DNA from: HKST-UBA178 sp965223815
Lineage (GTDB): Bacteria > Pseudomonadota > Gammaproteobacteria > Chromatiales > Chromatiaceae
Assembly (NCBI GenBank): GCA_965223815.1
Contig: OZ245019.1
Coordinates: 2,232,001 to 2,296,000, forward strand
Reading direction: 5' to 3'
DNA length: 64,000 nt
The position numbers and the translations under genes were made by a program. The notes below the pieces were generated by a model, which did not search any database, was not told where the DNA came from, and saw only the letters and a program-made list of their open reading frames with translations. Each line of letters begins with the position of its first letter. Position 1 is the first letter of the stretch. Shown here one piece after another: positions 46,190 to 55,565 of this stretch.

Positions 46190-46270
46190 TTGTAACTCAT
46201 TGTAACTGCGAGTCCAGAGCAACAATTAATTACAAAACACCCTTTGGCGGACATCCTGTAATTACAATCC
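46190..46270. promoter_or_regulatory. Direct TTGTAAC repeats, probable response-regulator operator
   Basis: TTGTAAC occurs at 46190-46196 and again at 46200-46206, exactly 10 bases apart, as OmpR-family dimers prefer. Further copies of the core lie within 60 bases: ATTACAA near 46229-46235 and the palindrome TGTAATTACA near 46257-46266. All lie between the two-component operon and the divergent Spy/CpxP-like gene. Control of both directions by the regulator is inferred. Confidence 0.55.
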
Positions 46271-46330
46271 GGTGTTGTGATAGCAGTCACCGGCAGGGCT
46301 GCTGCCGCAAACCAGAAAGAGGATGAGAAA

Positions 46331-46783
46331 ATGAAGCGTTCTAGCAAGATATTGATTACTTCCGTGGCTGTTATCGGTATTACCGCTGCCGGCATCTCGC
46401 TGGTCTCGGCCGATGGCTGGGGCTGTCAGGGTTACGGCAAGCACGGGAGGGACTATCGAGGTATGGGCATGATGGGCGGAGCGCCGAGTGAAAAGATAGA
46501 GCGGCGGCTGGAATACTTGAAGAACGAACTCGAGATTACCCCGGAGCAAGAACCGGCATGGGAAGCGCTGAAACAGGATATATCTACTAAAGTGACCACC
46601 ATGAGAGTAGGGTTTAAGCAGCGGGGATCGCAGCTGGCGGTCACGGAGAGAACCGAGCGCATGCGCCAAAATGCCCAGCAGATGAGTAATCTGGCGGATG
46701 CCATCGACGAGTTTTATAGGATCTTGACCCCCGAGCAGCAAGAAGTTGCCGACAACATGAGGCCTATGGGACGGCGCTTCTAA
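46331..46783 (+). CDS. Spy/CpxP-family periplasmic protein
   Basis: A 150-residue protein with a signal peptide (ITSVAVIGITAAGISLVSA) and two LTxxQ-like motifs, ITPEQEPAWE and LTPEQQEVAD, the marks of the Spy/CpxP family. A Gly/Met-rich segment (GMGMMGGAP) may bind copper. Homologues act as periplasmic chaperones or as inhibitors of a sensor kinase, and are induced by envelope or metal stress. ATG 46331 is preceded by AGAGGATGAG. It is divergent from the two-component system and is probably its target. Confidence 0.88.
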   Translation: MKRSSKILITSVAVIGITAAGISLVSADGWGCQGYGKHGRDYRGMGMMGGAPSEKIERRLEYLKNELEITPEQEPAWEALKQDISTKVTTMRVGFKQRGSQLAVTERTERMRQNAQQMSNLADAIDEFYRILTPEQQEVADNMRPMGRRF

Positions 46784-46816
46784 GCTGGTCGCTATCTCTT
46801 CCCGGCCGCCGGCGAA

Positions 46817-47227
46817 CTAAGCGGCGGCTGGGTTTAGCTCGATCAGGAATTCTGGAGCATCATGGATGTGTTTTTTTACTGCGCACTGCTCCATGGCGCG
46901 GATGATCCCCGGTCGGTACTTCTCGGGAAAACCCGCCGGCAATGTGAGCTGCAGTGATATTCGAGTGATCATTTTGCGTTTGTCGTCGCGCTCGCAGACC
47001 ATGTTCAGTCCCAATCCATCGCTGGAGAGTTTGCGGGATTGGCAAAATCCCAGTGCGTAAACACCTGCGCAGGTGGCGATGGCGGCGAGGAACAGATCGA
47101 AGGGTGCGGGAGCCGATTCCTGTCCACCATATTTTTCCGGCTGATCAGTAAGAATACTGAAATTGCCCACTCGGGCATTCACCTGTTTCCCGCCGGGAAA
47201 TCCTACCGTTACGGCTTCAGTTGACAT
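46817..47227 (-). CDS. OsmC-family protein
   Basis: A 136-residue OsmC-like protein with APAPFDLFLAAIATCAGVYALGFC (first peroxidatic-type Cys) and EQCAVKKHIHDAPEF (second Cys). Family members reduce organic hydroperoxides with a Cys pair or act on sulfur compounds. The presence of both Cys argues for an active enzyme. It lies convergent to the Spy/CpxP gene, with no operon partner. Confidence 0.85.
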   Translation of the reverse strand: MSTEAVTVGFPGGKQVNARVGNFSILTDQPEKYGGQESAPAPFDLFLAAIATCAGVYALGFCQSRKLSSDGLGLNMVCERDDKRKMITRISLQLTLPAGFPEKYRPGIIRAMEQCAVKKHIHDAPEFLIELNPAAA

Positions 47228-47380
47228 GGTGATGAACTCCGCCTGCGCACTCTATGGATCGATAGTCGCTAATACTACCAAATCGGGATGGGTTAAGAAC
47301 CTGTTGGTATATGGTTTTTATCGGATTAGGACGGGATGTTAGGATTACGCTTACAAACGGAATACCGCGCCGGAGCAAAG

Positions 47381-47731
47381 ATGGATCCCAGGTGCAGACG
47401 TATGGCTGAATTAACCGATGAGCTGGAGCTGGAGATGCGTGCTCTTGGCCAGTGGGGAGATGTCCGCCCATCGAGTACAGCGCTCGCAAGTAATATGCCC
47501 TTTTGCTACGACACCTTACCGTTCAATGAGTGGCTACAGTGGGTCTTCGTGAGTCGGGTCAGGCGACTGCTCGAGCAACAGAAGCAACTGCCAACGGGTT
47601 CCGACATTTTTCCCTTGGCTGAAGTCTGGTTCGATGAGCAGGGCATGGAGGTTACAGCAACTGCTGTATTGCAGATTATCCGCAGGATCGACGAATGTCT
47701 AAATGAAGCTATGCCTAGTGGGTTGCATTGA
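47381..47731 (+). CDS. YqcC-family protein (DUF446)
   Basis: A 116-residue protein with the YqcC pattern ELTDELELEMRALGQW, LPFNEWLQWVFVSRVRRLLEQ and LPTGSDIFPLAEVWF. It is a small helical domain of unknown function, often near tRNA-modification genes in other bacteria; no such gene is adjacent here. ATG 47381 is preceded by GGAG. The end is 31 bases from the convergent batD gene. Confidence 0.82.
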   Translation: MDPRCRRMAELTDELELEMRALGQWGDVRPSSTALASNMPFCYDTLPFNEWLQWVFVSRVRRLLEQQKQLPTGSDIFPLAEVWFDEQGMEVTATAVLQIIRRIDECLNEAMPSGLH

Positions 47732-47762
47732 ATCCGCGCGGTTCGCTCTAACCGGTAGTCAC

Positions 47763-49514
47763 CTATTCCGGATAGAGGGGGGACAATGGTTGTTGCGCGC
47801 CTACTCTCTGCCTGGGATGCTCTCTAAGTTGCTCTTTAGCCGCCGACCAGAGCTTCGTCCCGTTCCAGGCGCTATTTTCATAGCCGTACAAATGCCGTTC
47901 AAGGGTGGAGATTTCCACTGCCAAGGCGGTTTTTGGGAGCTTCTTCGCTATTCCACCCAGGGAACGTGGGGGTAGCTGCGGCCAGCGAAGTGCGGCCCAT
48001 TCCATGAGCGCCTTGGAGGCCGCTTCCGGATCGTTCGACCTACAGGCCAGTCGCAAAGCTTTGTTCACTGCACCATGCTTCGCAGGCACGATCCTGTTGT
48101 AGTTTTCTTCGCCTCTCCCGGTGGCGGTTCTTCGATGCCACATCCACCAGGCGATCAATGTGGTCAGCCAACCAAACCCCAGAACGAGGGTTAACCAAGG
48201 AATTTCATCCCCGGTCGCTTTATCCGGTGCCACTTCAGCGGAGGTTGCCTTGGGTGCTCGATCCGGCTGCCCTGGTGCGCTATCGGGTTGCGGTACCCCA
48301 GTCGCGGGTGCAGTCTCAGCCACCGGGTCGACTTGGACGACTATTTCTGGAACCTGGCTGACTTCCGGTTGGTCCTTAACCGTGTTCCACCAAGGTATTT
48401 TGATTGCGGGCAGGGTATAGCTGCCGGGAAGACTCGGTACGATGGCAACTTTGATCTGGCGCACCGAGGTTACACCGTTACTCTCCTCCCGGATTTGCTG
48501 CAGGGGCTGATCCTGGTATTGCTTGAGTCCTCTGGGCAGCTTCTGCATCAGCGTGGGGAGTTGTGCTGCGGTCAACCCTTCAGCAAATATCGCCAGGGTG
48601 CGGGTGGCCGGTTCACCCTGCCGCATTACGATTTTTTCTCCCAACCAACTGTCCTGAATCTGCAGATTTCTGGCGGGAAGCCAGGGTGTGGTAACGGCAT
48701 TCGGAGGTGGAGCCTTAATCTTGATCTGCAGAGGTTTGGATTGAATCCGCCGAATACGGCCCGGTTGTCCGAAAGTATCCAGAGGAGAGTTGAAAAAACC
48801 GCCGCGCCTGCCGGCGGAACGCACCTCACCCTCGAATACGATGGGTTCCAATGTGACCGCTCCCTGTTGCTGCGGAAACAGAGCGTAGCGGCGCTCGACC
48901 ACACCATAACTTCGGCCTTTCAGCTGGCGTTCGAATTGCTGATCCTCCCCAAGCTTCAGAATCTCCATATCCGGATCATCGGACCGAGGCGTGGATAGAC
49001 TGGCATTACTGGTGGCAACGGCGTGGTGCAATCGGACCGTTAGGAGTACTTGTTGGCCCGGATAAGCGGTGTCGGTGTCGGTCTCCACCTCCAGATAAAG
49101 GTCGTCACCGACGATGTTCTTGGAATCGGCTTGTTCGAGTACCTCGATGCTGAGCTGTGGGCTGTGGTCGTTACCAAAGGGTATTTGGGGAATGGTGAGA
49201 TTGCCGCTACGCCTGGCCATCAGTGTCAGTTGCCACAACCTGGTCTTGCTGAAGTTGCCATTGATCATCTGGATATTTTGTTGCTGATTTCGGCCACGGA
49301 TCTCGAAATCTCTCTCTAAGGGAGAAAAGTCGGGTTCACCGTCGGTGGTATCCCGTGCCTCAAAGGTCAATTGGAACGATTCATCCAAATGCACCGGGTT
49401 TCGCGACAATTCAGCAGAAATTTCAGCCGCCTGAGCCGAGCCAACCGCAAGCAGCAGGGTGCAAGCCAATAAATACCTGGTCTTCAAAGAGACAGGTGAT
49501 CTCCTGTTGTTCAC
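47763..49514 (-). CDS. batD: BatD-family protein
   Basis: A 583-residue envelope protein with a signal peptide (ACTLLLAVGSAQA), a large periplasmic region of beta-sandwich repeats (ISAELSRNPVHLDESFQLTFEA; LEVETDTDTAYPGQQVLLTV; QGEPATRTLAIFAEGLTA) and one C-terminal membrane helix (EIPWLTLVLGFGWLTTLIAWWMW). A Pro/Ala/Thr-rich spacer precedes the helix. BatD is associated with aerotolerance in Bacteroides and acts with BatA/B. GTG 49514 with GGGAG upstream. It is the last gene of the MoxR-Bat operon. Confidence 0.87.
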   Translation of the reverse strand: MNNRRSPVSLKTRYLLACTLLLAVGSAQAAEISAELSRNPVHLDESFQLTFEARDTTDGEPDFSPLERDFEIRGRNQQQNIQMINGNFSKTRLWQLTLMARRSGNLTIPQIPFGNDHSPQLSIEVLEQADSKNIVGDDLYLEVETDTDTAYPGQQVLLTVRLHHAVATSNASLSTPRSDDPDMEILKLGEDQQFERQLKGRSYGVVERRYALFPQQQGAVTLEPIVFEGEVRSAGRRGGFFNSPLDTFGQPGRIRRIQSKPLQIKIKAPPPNAVTTPWLPARNLQIQDSWLGEKIVMRQGEPATRTLAIFAEGLTAAQLPTLMQKLPRGLKQYQDQPLQQIREESNGVTSVRQIKVAIVPSLPGSYTLPAIKIPWWNTVKDQPEVSQVPEIVVQVDPVAETAPATGVPQPDSAPGQPDRAPKATSAEVAPDKATGDEIPWLTLVLGFGWLTTLIAWWMWHRRTATGRGEENYNRIVPAKHGAVNKALRLACRSNDPEAASKALMEWAALRWPQLPPRSLGGIAKKLPKTALAVEISTLERHLYGYENSAWNGTKLWSAAKEQLREHPRQRVGAQQPLSPLYPE

Positions 49515-49542
49515 TCTGCTGACATCTCCCGGTTGGCGGCGA

Positions 49543-51411
49543 TTACCACGGTTTGTGCTCCGGGCGTCCCTGGTATTGCCGTTGATATTGGTAGCGAAAC
49601 TTTCTTCGTAACAGGCCTCCGGGATCGTCTGGAATTTTTCTGAGCCACTGTCTGCTTATCTCATCCGTTGAATCCTGGTCTTGCTCGGGTTCGTTCTCGC
49701 TCAGTATCTGCTCCTCCTGCTGAGGTGTTGCTGATTCTTCTGAATCTCCATGACGACTGGCGGTATTTTCAGTCGTTCGCTCCGGTGGTTGGGATTGCTC
49801 CCGCGGTTGCTTCTCGGATTGTTTTTCATGAGCTGGTTGCTGTTCAAGCTCTTCTTTCCCGGGGGCTGTTGAGTCGGCTCGGGTATTCTCGGACTGCGGC
49901 TTATTCAAAGTTAGCCGCTCGTCTTGTTTTCTACCGCCGCTACTTTGCCCATCCTCCTCATTCGGTTCGCCCCGCTGCTGGTCTTGATGCTCGCCGTTTT
50001 CCCCGGAAGGCGGTTGTTGGTCTTGATTATTACCGTTCTCCCCGGAAGGCGGTTGCCGTGGTTGCATCTGTTGTTGAATCAGATCGCGATTGTACTCAGC
50101 GTCGGCGTGATGGGGATTTTGCTCAAGTACCCTGTCATAAGCCTGCAGTGCCTCCTGCAACCGTCCCAGCCGAGCCAACACATTACCCCGGTTGTAATCC
50201 GCGAGCTCTCCCTCCATGCTTTCAAGTGACGCCAGACTCTGCTCGTAGTCTCCAGCGCGGTAGTGCGCGGCGGATCGCCACAGTGGATCCTCAAATATGT
50301 CCGCCGCGGCGGCAGGATTCCCCGACGCCAAGAAATCTGCCCCAATTTGATCTGGGCGTTGCCAAATGCGGTCCCAGTCCAGAGCGTAAAGGGGTTGTGG
50401 CATCGGTAATAACGTGATCAGTACCAGCAGCAGGTATCCACGGCGAAACACTATAGCCGCCAGAACAAGGAGTGGCAGTAACAGCCAAGGCCCCTCTTCA
50501 CGCCACTGATCGCTGCGGGCGACAGCTTGTTCCCAGTATTCGTCGCCCACCGCAGGTGAGACTATTTTTAATAACTGTTCTATATCCCGATCGTCCGCTG
50601 TTAACTGGATGAATTCCCCACCCCCAGCAAAGGCCAGACTACTGAGTTCATTGGTGTCCACTGCAGAGATCACGATCTCTCCAGCTTGATCTTTGAGAAA
50701 TCCGCCATCGGGGAGGGGAATCGGTGCACCCTCGGGGGTACCTACTGCCAGCACGCTCACGGCAATACCGGTCGGCCTAGATGCCAGCCCTTCGGTTATG
50801 AGGGTGGCGTCGATCTCATCGGTGATGAACAGCAGGTCACCGCTGGCGCCGGCCGCCGACAGCAGTTCGAGACCACGGGCCAGAGCCAGATCAGGGCGGC
50901 TGCCCTGGCTGGGAAGGATACTGCTGTCGAGGCTGTTCACAAGGGCGGCAATGGTCTCGGTGTCCTCAGTTAGAGGAGTGACCACAAAAGGTTGCGCGGC
51001 GTACACGATCAGCGCGGTTTCGCCTTCGCTGCGGCGTGCCAGCAGGTCGAGAAGTTTGTATTTCGCCCGCACTAGGCGGCTTGGGCGAAGATCTTCCGCG
51101 TCCATGGAGCGAGATAGGTCCAGCAGAATTACCAGCGAAGAGCGCTGCTTAAATAGTGGTTGCTCGAGTTGTTTCCATGCCGGCCCGGCCAGGGCCAAAA
51201 TCGCCAGCACGCCGCCGGTCCCCAAAGCAAGACTGATACGCCAGCGGCTGGTCGCGTTTTTACCCGCCAGCAGGAAGGGTAAGAGTGCGGAATCGCATAC
51301 CCGATCCCAACTGCCGGCTGTTGGCCTCTGGTGGTGTTGCAGCCACAACAATAACCCCAAAGGCACCAGCGCCAGCAGCCACTCAGGTCGTAGCAGGTGA
51401 AACCCGTTCAT
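49543..51411 (-). CDS. BatB/BatC fusion: VWA domain and TPR protein
   Basis: A 622-residue protein. Two N-terminal membrane helices flank residues 1-80, then a von Willebrand A domain with MIDAS (LDLSRSMDAED), another membrane helix (LLLPLLVLAAIVFRRGYLLLVL), a TPR region (YNRGNVLARLGRLQEALQAYDRVLEQNPHHADAEYN), and a C-terminal low-complexity tail rich in Gln, Glu, Asn and Pro. Two tandem PPSGENGxxQDQQ units occur in the tail. BatB and BatC are separate genes in Bacteroides; the fused form is common in Proteobacteria. ATG overlaps batA by ATGA. Confidence 0.88.
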   Translation of the reverse strand: MNGFHLLRPEWLLALVPLGLLLWLQHHQRPTAGSWDRVCDSALLPFLLAGKNATSRWRISLALGTGGVLAILALAGPAWKQLEQPLFKQRSSLVILLDLSRSMDAEDLRPSRLVRAKYKLLDLLARRSEGETALIVYAAQPFVVTPLTEDTETIAALVNSLDSSILPSQGSRPDLALARGLELLSAAGASGDLLFITDEIDATLITEGLASRPTGIAVSVLAVGTPEGAPIPLPDGGFLKDQAGEIVISAVDTNELSSLAFAGGGEFIQLTADDRDIEQLLKIVSPAVGDEYWEQAVARSDQWREEGPWLLLPLLVLAAIVFRRGYLLLVLITLLPMPQPLYALDWDRIWQRPDQIGADFLASGNPAAAADIFEDPLWRSAAHYRAGDYEQSLASLESMEGELADYNRGNVLARLGRLQEALQAYDRVLEQNPHHADAEYNRDLIQQQMQPRQPPSGENGNNQDQQPPSGENGEHQDQQRGEPNEEDGQSSGGRKQDERLTLNKPQSENTRADSTAPGKEELEQQPAHEKQSEKQPREQSQPPERTTENTASRHGDSEESATPQQEEQILSENEPEQDQDSTDEISRQWLRKIPDDPGGLLRRKFRYQYQRQYQGRPEHKPW

Positions 51412-52397
51412 AAACTGATCCGTCGCACAGCGGGGATTGTCAGAATCGCCGCTAGCAACAAAGCGGGTCCCAGGGTCCAGGGAAAGAGCGCTACAATGGG
51501 CCTGAACTGCCTGGCCTTCTGCTCCACAGGCTCCAACTCGTCCAGCAATTGATATATCTGCACCAGCTCATCAGCATTCCGGGCCCGGAAGTAGCGTCCA
51601 CCCGTCGATTCGGCGATGGAGCGTAAGGCCTCTTCATTGAGATCTCTGGAGGGATTGATTACCTGAGGGCCAAACAGGGAGTTCACGGTCATCCTCTCGG
51701 CGCCAACACCGATGGTGTATATCTTTAAGCCTTCACCAGCCGCCAGTTCCGCAGCCCGCTCCGGTCGAATGGATCCAGCGGTATTGGCGCCGTCGGTCAA
51801 CAAAACCAGTACTCTGTTGGCGGCCGGCCGTTGTCTCAGGCGCTTGATGGCAAGGCCGATGGCATCTCCGATGGCCGTCTGCTTGCCCGCCAGGCCGATG
51901 ACGGCTTCGTTCAATAGTGTTGTAACCGTATCCCGGTCAAAGGTGAGAGGTGTTTGAAGGTAGGCGCGGTCTCCAAAAAGGATCAGACCGATGCGGTCGC
52001 CTTCGCGGCGTTCGATGAAATCACCCGCGACCCACTTGGTCGCCGCGAGGCGATCCACCCGCTGTCCTTGGATAATAAAGTCCTTCTCCTGCATGCTGCC
52101 AGATAAATCAATAGCAAGCATTAGATCCCGTCCGCTCACCGGCATGGCTATGGGTTCTCCAAGCCACTGAGGGCGTGCGGCGGAAACCACCAATAAAATC
52201 CAGGCGAAGGCCGCCAGCAATTGAATCCAGTGATTGCCCCGATAGCCAGGTAAGGGACTGCCCTGCATGCCGAAGTCTTCGGCGAATGGCACCCGCAGAG
52301 CGCTAGATGATGACGGTTCGGCGGGTTTCGCTAAGTACCTTACCAGGAGCGGTAAGGGCAGCAGTAGGAAAATCCATGGCCAGGCGAAATCGATCAC
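51408..52397 (-). CDS. batA: BatA-like VWA-domain membrane protein
   Basis: A 329-residue protein: N-terminal membrane helices (FAWPWIFLLLPLPLLVRYL; LLAAFAWILLVVSAA), a VWA domain with a full MIDAS (AIDLSGSMQEKD, LLTDGANTAG) and a C-terminal helix (FPWTLGPALLLAAILTIPAV). I chose GTG 52397, which shares GTGA with the stop of the DUF4381 gene; a longer frame to 52433 has no support. It probably binds metal-dependent partners in the envelope together with BatB/C and the MoxR ATPase. Confidence 0.88.
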   Translation of the reverse strand: MIDFAWPWIFLLLPLPLLVRYLAKPAEPSSSSALRVPFAEDFGMQGSPLPGYRGNHWIQLLAAFAWILLVVSAARPQWLGEPIAMPVSGRDLMLAIDLSGSMQEKDFIIQGQRVDRLAATKWVAGDFIERREGDRIGLILFGDRAYLQTPLTFDRDTVTTLLNEAVIGLAGKQTAIGDAIGLAIKRLRQRPAANRVLVLLTDGANTAGSIRPERAAELAAGEGLKIYTIGVGAERMTVNSLFGPQVINPSRDLNEEALRSIAESTGGRYFRARNADELVQIYQLLDELEPVEQKARQFRPIVALFPWTLGPALLLAAILTIPAVRRISL

Positions 52398-52885
52398 GAA
52401 ACGCCTCCCTGGCGGGTGGTGATCAGGATCCAACGGTGGCAGGTTGCCAGCAGTTTTTCGCCATCCACTTCAAGTTGCGGATTGAAGGGGGCCTCCGCCA
52501 ATACTCTGCCTGGACCATCAATAAAAGAGCGAGGTGACTTTTCAGGTAGTTTTTGCTGTAGAAACCGGAGCCAATCCTCGCCACTCAACGAGGCTACCTG
52601 GGTGCGTGGATAGAGGCTCAGGCTGATGCGTCTGAGAAGAACAGAGAGGGATTGGCAGAGCGCTTGAGTATTGCCCCTTTGCTGGTAGTCGCGAGTGATT
52701 TCTTCGAACGCCATAAGCGCATGGCGCCTCAGTTGTCCGCGTTTTCGCAGGGCCATCGCCAACCAGACTGCCAAGACCAGCACTATCCCGAGTGCAGCTA
52801 CCCACCACCATCCGGGTGCCGGAGGCCACCAGCCAACGGGCTCCGGTAGGTGAATATCCCTCAACGGCAGCTCCTGGGGCGTCAC
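52394..52885 (-). CDS. DUF4381 membrane protein
   Basis: A 163-residue protein with one membrane helix (WWWVAALGIVLVLAVWLAMAL) after a short PLRDIHLPEPVGWWPPAPGW leader that is typical of DUF4381. The cytoplasmic part follows (FEEITRDYQQRGNTQALCQSLSVLLRRI; LSGEDWLRFL). It always accompanies MoxR/DUF58/VWA genes in Proteobacteria. Its exact role is unknown. Overlaps of four bases on both sides show tight coupling. Confidence 0.85.
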   Translation of the reverse strand: MTPQELPLRDIHLPEPVGWWPPAPGWWWVAALGIVLVLAVWLAMALRKRGQLRRHALMAFEEITRDYQQRGNTQALCQSLSVLLRRISLSLYPRTQVASLSGEDWLRFLQQKLPEKSPRSFIDGPGRVLAEAPFNPQLEVDGEKLLATCHRWILITTRQGGVS

Positions 52886-53835
52886 CTGGTCTCTCCTCCC
52901 AACCCAAGCATCAGCACCTGTAGCGGGTCATCTACGGTGTTGCAATCCAGCAAATGCATCCTGTGACGTCGGCAGAGTTGCTGTAGGCGCTGGGCGCGAG
53001 CCAGTTGATGTCTCTGATAGGTCTCGCGCAATTGCCCATTACCGCTATCGATGATGAGCCTGCGGCTGCCATCGCTGATCGGATATCTGCCCCGGATCGG
53101 TAACTCGAGCTCCAGTTGATCCCGGATCTGCAGCAATACCAGTTCGCAATGCCTGGAGAGCGCTGCCAAGTGCATCTCCATGGAAGAGTTCAGGTTTCGG
53201 AAATCGCTGATGAAAAAGAGCAGGGAACCTGGACGGGCGACCCTCCGCGCCCTAGCGAGGGCGTTCGCAGCGACCTCGCGTCGTCGTTCACGGTTTGTTT
53301 CCTGTCGCGGCAATGCGGAAGTCGCCGCCAGTAGCCTGATCAGGCTGAGCACAGCGCGATCGCCGTTGCGTGGGCGTATTTCTTGGTGTCCTTGTTCTGA
53401 AAACACCAGGCCGCCCAGTCGGTCGCCATGTCTGCAGGCGCTCCATGCCAGCAGGGCGGCGGCTTCACTTGCCAGCACCGATTTGAAGCGGCCGTGGGTG
53501 GCGAAGAACATCGGCGCTCGATAGTCGACCCACAATATTACCGATCGCTCACGCTCTTCCCGAAACAGCTTGGTATGTGGTCTGCCGGTGCGCGCGGTTA
53601 CCCGCCAGTCGAGATTCCGTATCTCATCCCCGGGTTGATACGGGCGCGCTTCGTCGAATTCCATTCCCCGCCCGCGGAATCGCGAAAGATAGGACCCGCT
53701 ATGCCGACTGCGCAACCGTGCTGCATTGAGTGGCAGTCTGATGGCGTGTTTTTTTAGATCGATAAGCGAAGCGGGTGTAGCGTAAACCAGGCCTTCGCCT
53801 GAGGGTGTAATTACTGTACTCTCCCGCTGCGCCAC
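52882..53835 (-). CDS. DUF58 domain protein
   Basis: A 317-residue DUF58 protein with the signature FRGRGMEFDEARPYQPGDEIRNLDWRVTARTGRPHTKLFREERE, followed by a VWA-like second half (VILWVDYRAPMFFAT; LLAWSACRHGDRLGGLVF; SLLFFISDF). DUF58 proteins are constant partners of MoxR ATPases. GTG 53835 is 18 bases after moxR. Soluble, with no membrane helix seen. Confidence 0.88.
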   Translation of the reverse strand: MAQRESTVITPSGEGLVYATPASLIDLKKHAIRLPLNAARLRSRHSGSYLSRFRGRGMEFDEARPYQPGDEIRNLDWRVTARTGRPHTKLFREERERSVILWVDYRAPMFFATHGRFKSVLASEAAALLAWSACRHGDRLGGLVFSEQGHQEIRPRNGDRAVLSLIRLLAATSALPRQETNRERRREVAANALARARRVARPGSLLFFISDFRNLNSSMEMHLAALSRHCELVLLQIRDQLELELPIRGRYPISDGSRRLIIDSGNGQLRETYQRHQLARAQRLQQLCRRHRMHLLDCNTVDDPLQVLMLGLGGETR

Positions 53836-53853
53836 AGGTTGGGTTTTCCGTGT

Positions 53854-54819
53854 TCAGGGAGCAGGAACCCGGGAGATCAACTCCTGGATGAAACTGTCCG
53901 TCGTGATACCCTCGGCTTCCGCTTCGTAAGTCAACAGTATCCGGTGTCGAAGAACGTCCGCCGCCAAGGACTGTACATCTTCCGGGGTAACGAAATCGCG
54001 GCCTTCCAGCCATGCATGGGCGCGGGCACATCGGTCAAGGGCAATACTGGCCCTGGGACTGGCGCCGTATTCGACCCAACCAGCGAGGTCGTCGCCGTAT
54101 TTTTCAGGCTTCCGAGTAGAGAGAACCAACTGCAGCAGGTAGTCTTCAAGCGGATCCGCCATATAAATCTGCAATAGCTGGTCGCGGGCCTTGAAGAGCG
54201 TCTCTTGGCTCAGGGGGTGCTCGGGAAGCACGGGCTCTGCATTGTGCTGCGCTTCCCGGCGCGCGAGTCTGAGAATCTCCTTTTCATCCCCGGTCTCGGG
54301 ATAGCCGACGCGGACATGCATCAGGAAACGGTCGAGCTGTGCTTCCGGGAGGGGGTAGGTGCCCTCTTGCTCTATGGGATTCTGGGTGGCCATTACCAGG
54401 AATAGGGACGGCAGGGGGTAGGAAACCAGGCCGATAGTTATCTGCCGCTCAGCCATGGCCTCCAGAAGCGCAGACTGTACTTTTGCCGGGGCGCGATTGA
54501 TTTCGTCGGCTAGGATCAGGTTGTGGAATAGGGGGCCATGTTGGAAATGAAAACTGCCATCCTGTGGGTGGAATACCTCGGTACCCGTCAGATCGGCGGG
54601 CAACAAGTCAGGGGTAAACTGGATGCGGTGAAAGTCGCCTGCAAGGCCATCGCCGAGTACCTTGATGGCACGTGTCTTTGCCAATCCGGGCGCTCCCTCG
54701 ACCAGTAGGTGGCCATCCGCCAATAGCGCAATGAGCAGGCGGTTGATCAACTGCTTTTGGCCTACTATTTGCTGACCGATGTGTTTTTCTAGTGTTTGAA
54801 TTTGCTGCTGCGCGGACAT
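53854..54819 (-). CDS. MoxR-family AAA+ ATPase
   Basis: A 321-residue AAA+ protein with Walker A EGAPGLAKT, Walker B LILADEINRA, sensor 1 MATQNPIEQEGTYPLPEAQLDRF, and the MoxR lid (VEYGASPRASIALDRCARA). MoxR ATPases act as chaperones for folding or metal insertion of VWA-domain partners, here BatA and BatB/C. It is the first gene of the operon moxR-DUF58-DUF4381-batA-batBC-batD, all spaced or overlapped by only a few bases. Confidence 0.92.
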   Translation of the reverse strand: MSAQQQIQTLEKHIGQQIVGQKQLINRLLIALLADGHLLVEGAPGLAKTRAIKVLGDGLAGDFHRIQFTPDLLPADLTGTEVFHPQDGSFHFQHGPLFHNLILADEINRAPAKVQSALLEAMAERQITIGLVSYPLPSLFLVMATQNPIEQEGTYPLPEAQLDRFLMHVRVGYPETGDEKEILRLARREAQHNAEPVLPEHPLSQETLFKARDQLLQIYMADPLEDYLLQLVLSTRKPEKYGDDLAGWVEYGASPRASIALDRCARAHAWLEGRDFVTPEDVQSLAADVLRHRILLTYEAEAEGITTDSFIQELISRVPAP

Positions 54820-54942
54820 CTTGCGATTGTTATTCGGAGGATGCTCAAATTGGTTGTCTCAAGCTAGATCGAGATCGGATGATAAACTATTTTCCTTATC
54901 CTGGGACAGAGATTCCAGGGGGGAGTTCCAACGACTGCGGGT

Positions 54943-55545
54943 TCAATGATAGCGTCGCATTTGGCCCACTAGGACGCCTTGAATCTGCACCCGATCACTG
55001 GAGTATTCCAGGGGTTGCAGATTGGCATTCGCTGGATAGAGTACTACCCGGCCGGGTCGCTGTTCGATGCGTTTCAGGGTGGCTTCGCTGCCGTCAACCA
55101 AGGCCACAACAATCTCGCCGTTTCTAGCCTGGTCTCGTCGCTCCACAACTATGTGGTCACCGTCCAGTATGCCTTCGTCGATCATGGAATCCCCTTTCAC
55201 TTGGAGCAGGTAGCAGGGTCGGCCGGTATGCAGGTAGGGGGGGACCGCCATGGTTTCACTATGATCCATGGTTTCGATGGGGCTGCCGGCAGCGATGTAT
55301 CCCAGCATGGGCAGCTGATCTCCATCCTCCTGTGCCGCCAGCCTGATGCCCCGGCGCTGATTATTCATCGGTTCCACTAATCCGGCGTCGATGAGGGCTT
55401 GGATCTGTTTGTGCAGCGACCCCTTGGAACGAAGACCGAGCATTGAGCAGAGCTCATCCAGGGTGGGGGGATGGGCAAAGTCATCGCCGTGCGCGCGCAA
55501 GTATTCGTAGATTTCCCGCTGCCGGCGGGTTAGTGCTGAATCCAT
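54943..55545 (-). CDS. lexA: LexA repressor
   Basis: A 200-residue SOS repressor: winged-helix part (LTRRQREIYEYLRAHGDDFAHPPTLDELCSMLGLRSKGSLHKQI), Ala-Gly cleavage site in YIAAGSPIE, catalytic Ser in GDSMIDEG, and Lys in ATLKRIE. The recognition helix RSKGSLHKQI looks more like alphaproteobacterial LexA (RSKSGIHR) than E. coli LexA (RSPNAAEEH). This agrees with the GTTC-N7-GTTC box found in its own promoter. Autorepression is expected. Confidence 0.93.
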   Translation of the reverse strand: MDSALTRRQREIYEYLRAHGDDFAHPPTLDELCSMLGLRSKGSLHKQIQALIDAGLVEPMNNQRRGIRLAAQEDGDQLPMLGYIAAGSPIETMDHSETMAVPPYLHTGRPCYLLQVKGDSMIDEGILDGDHIVVERRDQARNGEIVVALVDGSEATLKRIEQRPGRVVLYPANANLQPLEYSSDRVQIQGVLVGQMRRYH

Positions 55546-55565
55546 AGAAGCTGTACCAATAGTTG

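Noticed and set aside
49960..50055. Tandem DNA repeat in batBC as a possible phase-variation tract
   Set aside because: Only two imperfect 13-codon units in a low-complexity tail, length a multiple of three, so slippage would not change the frame
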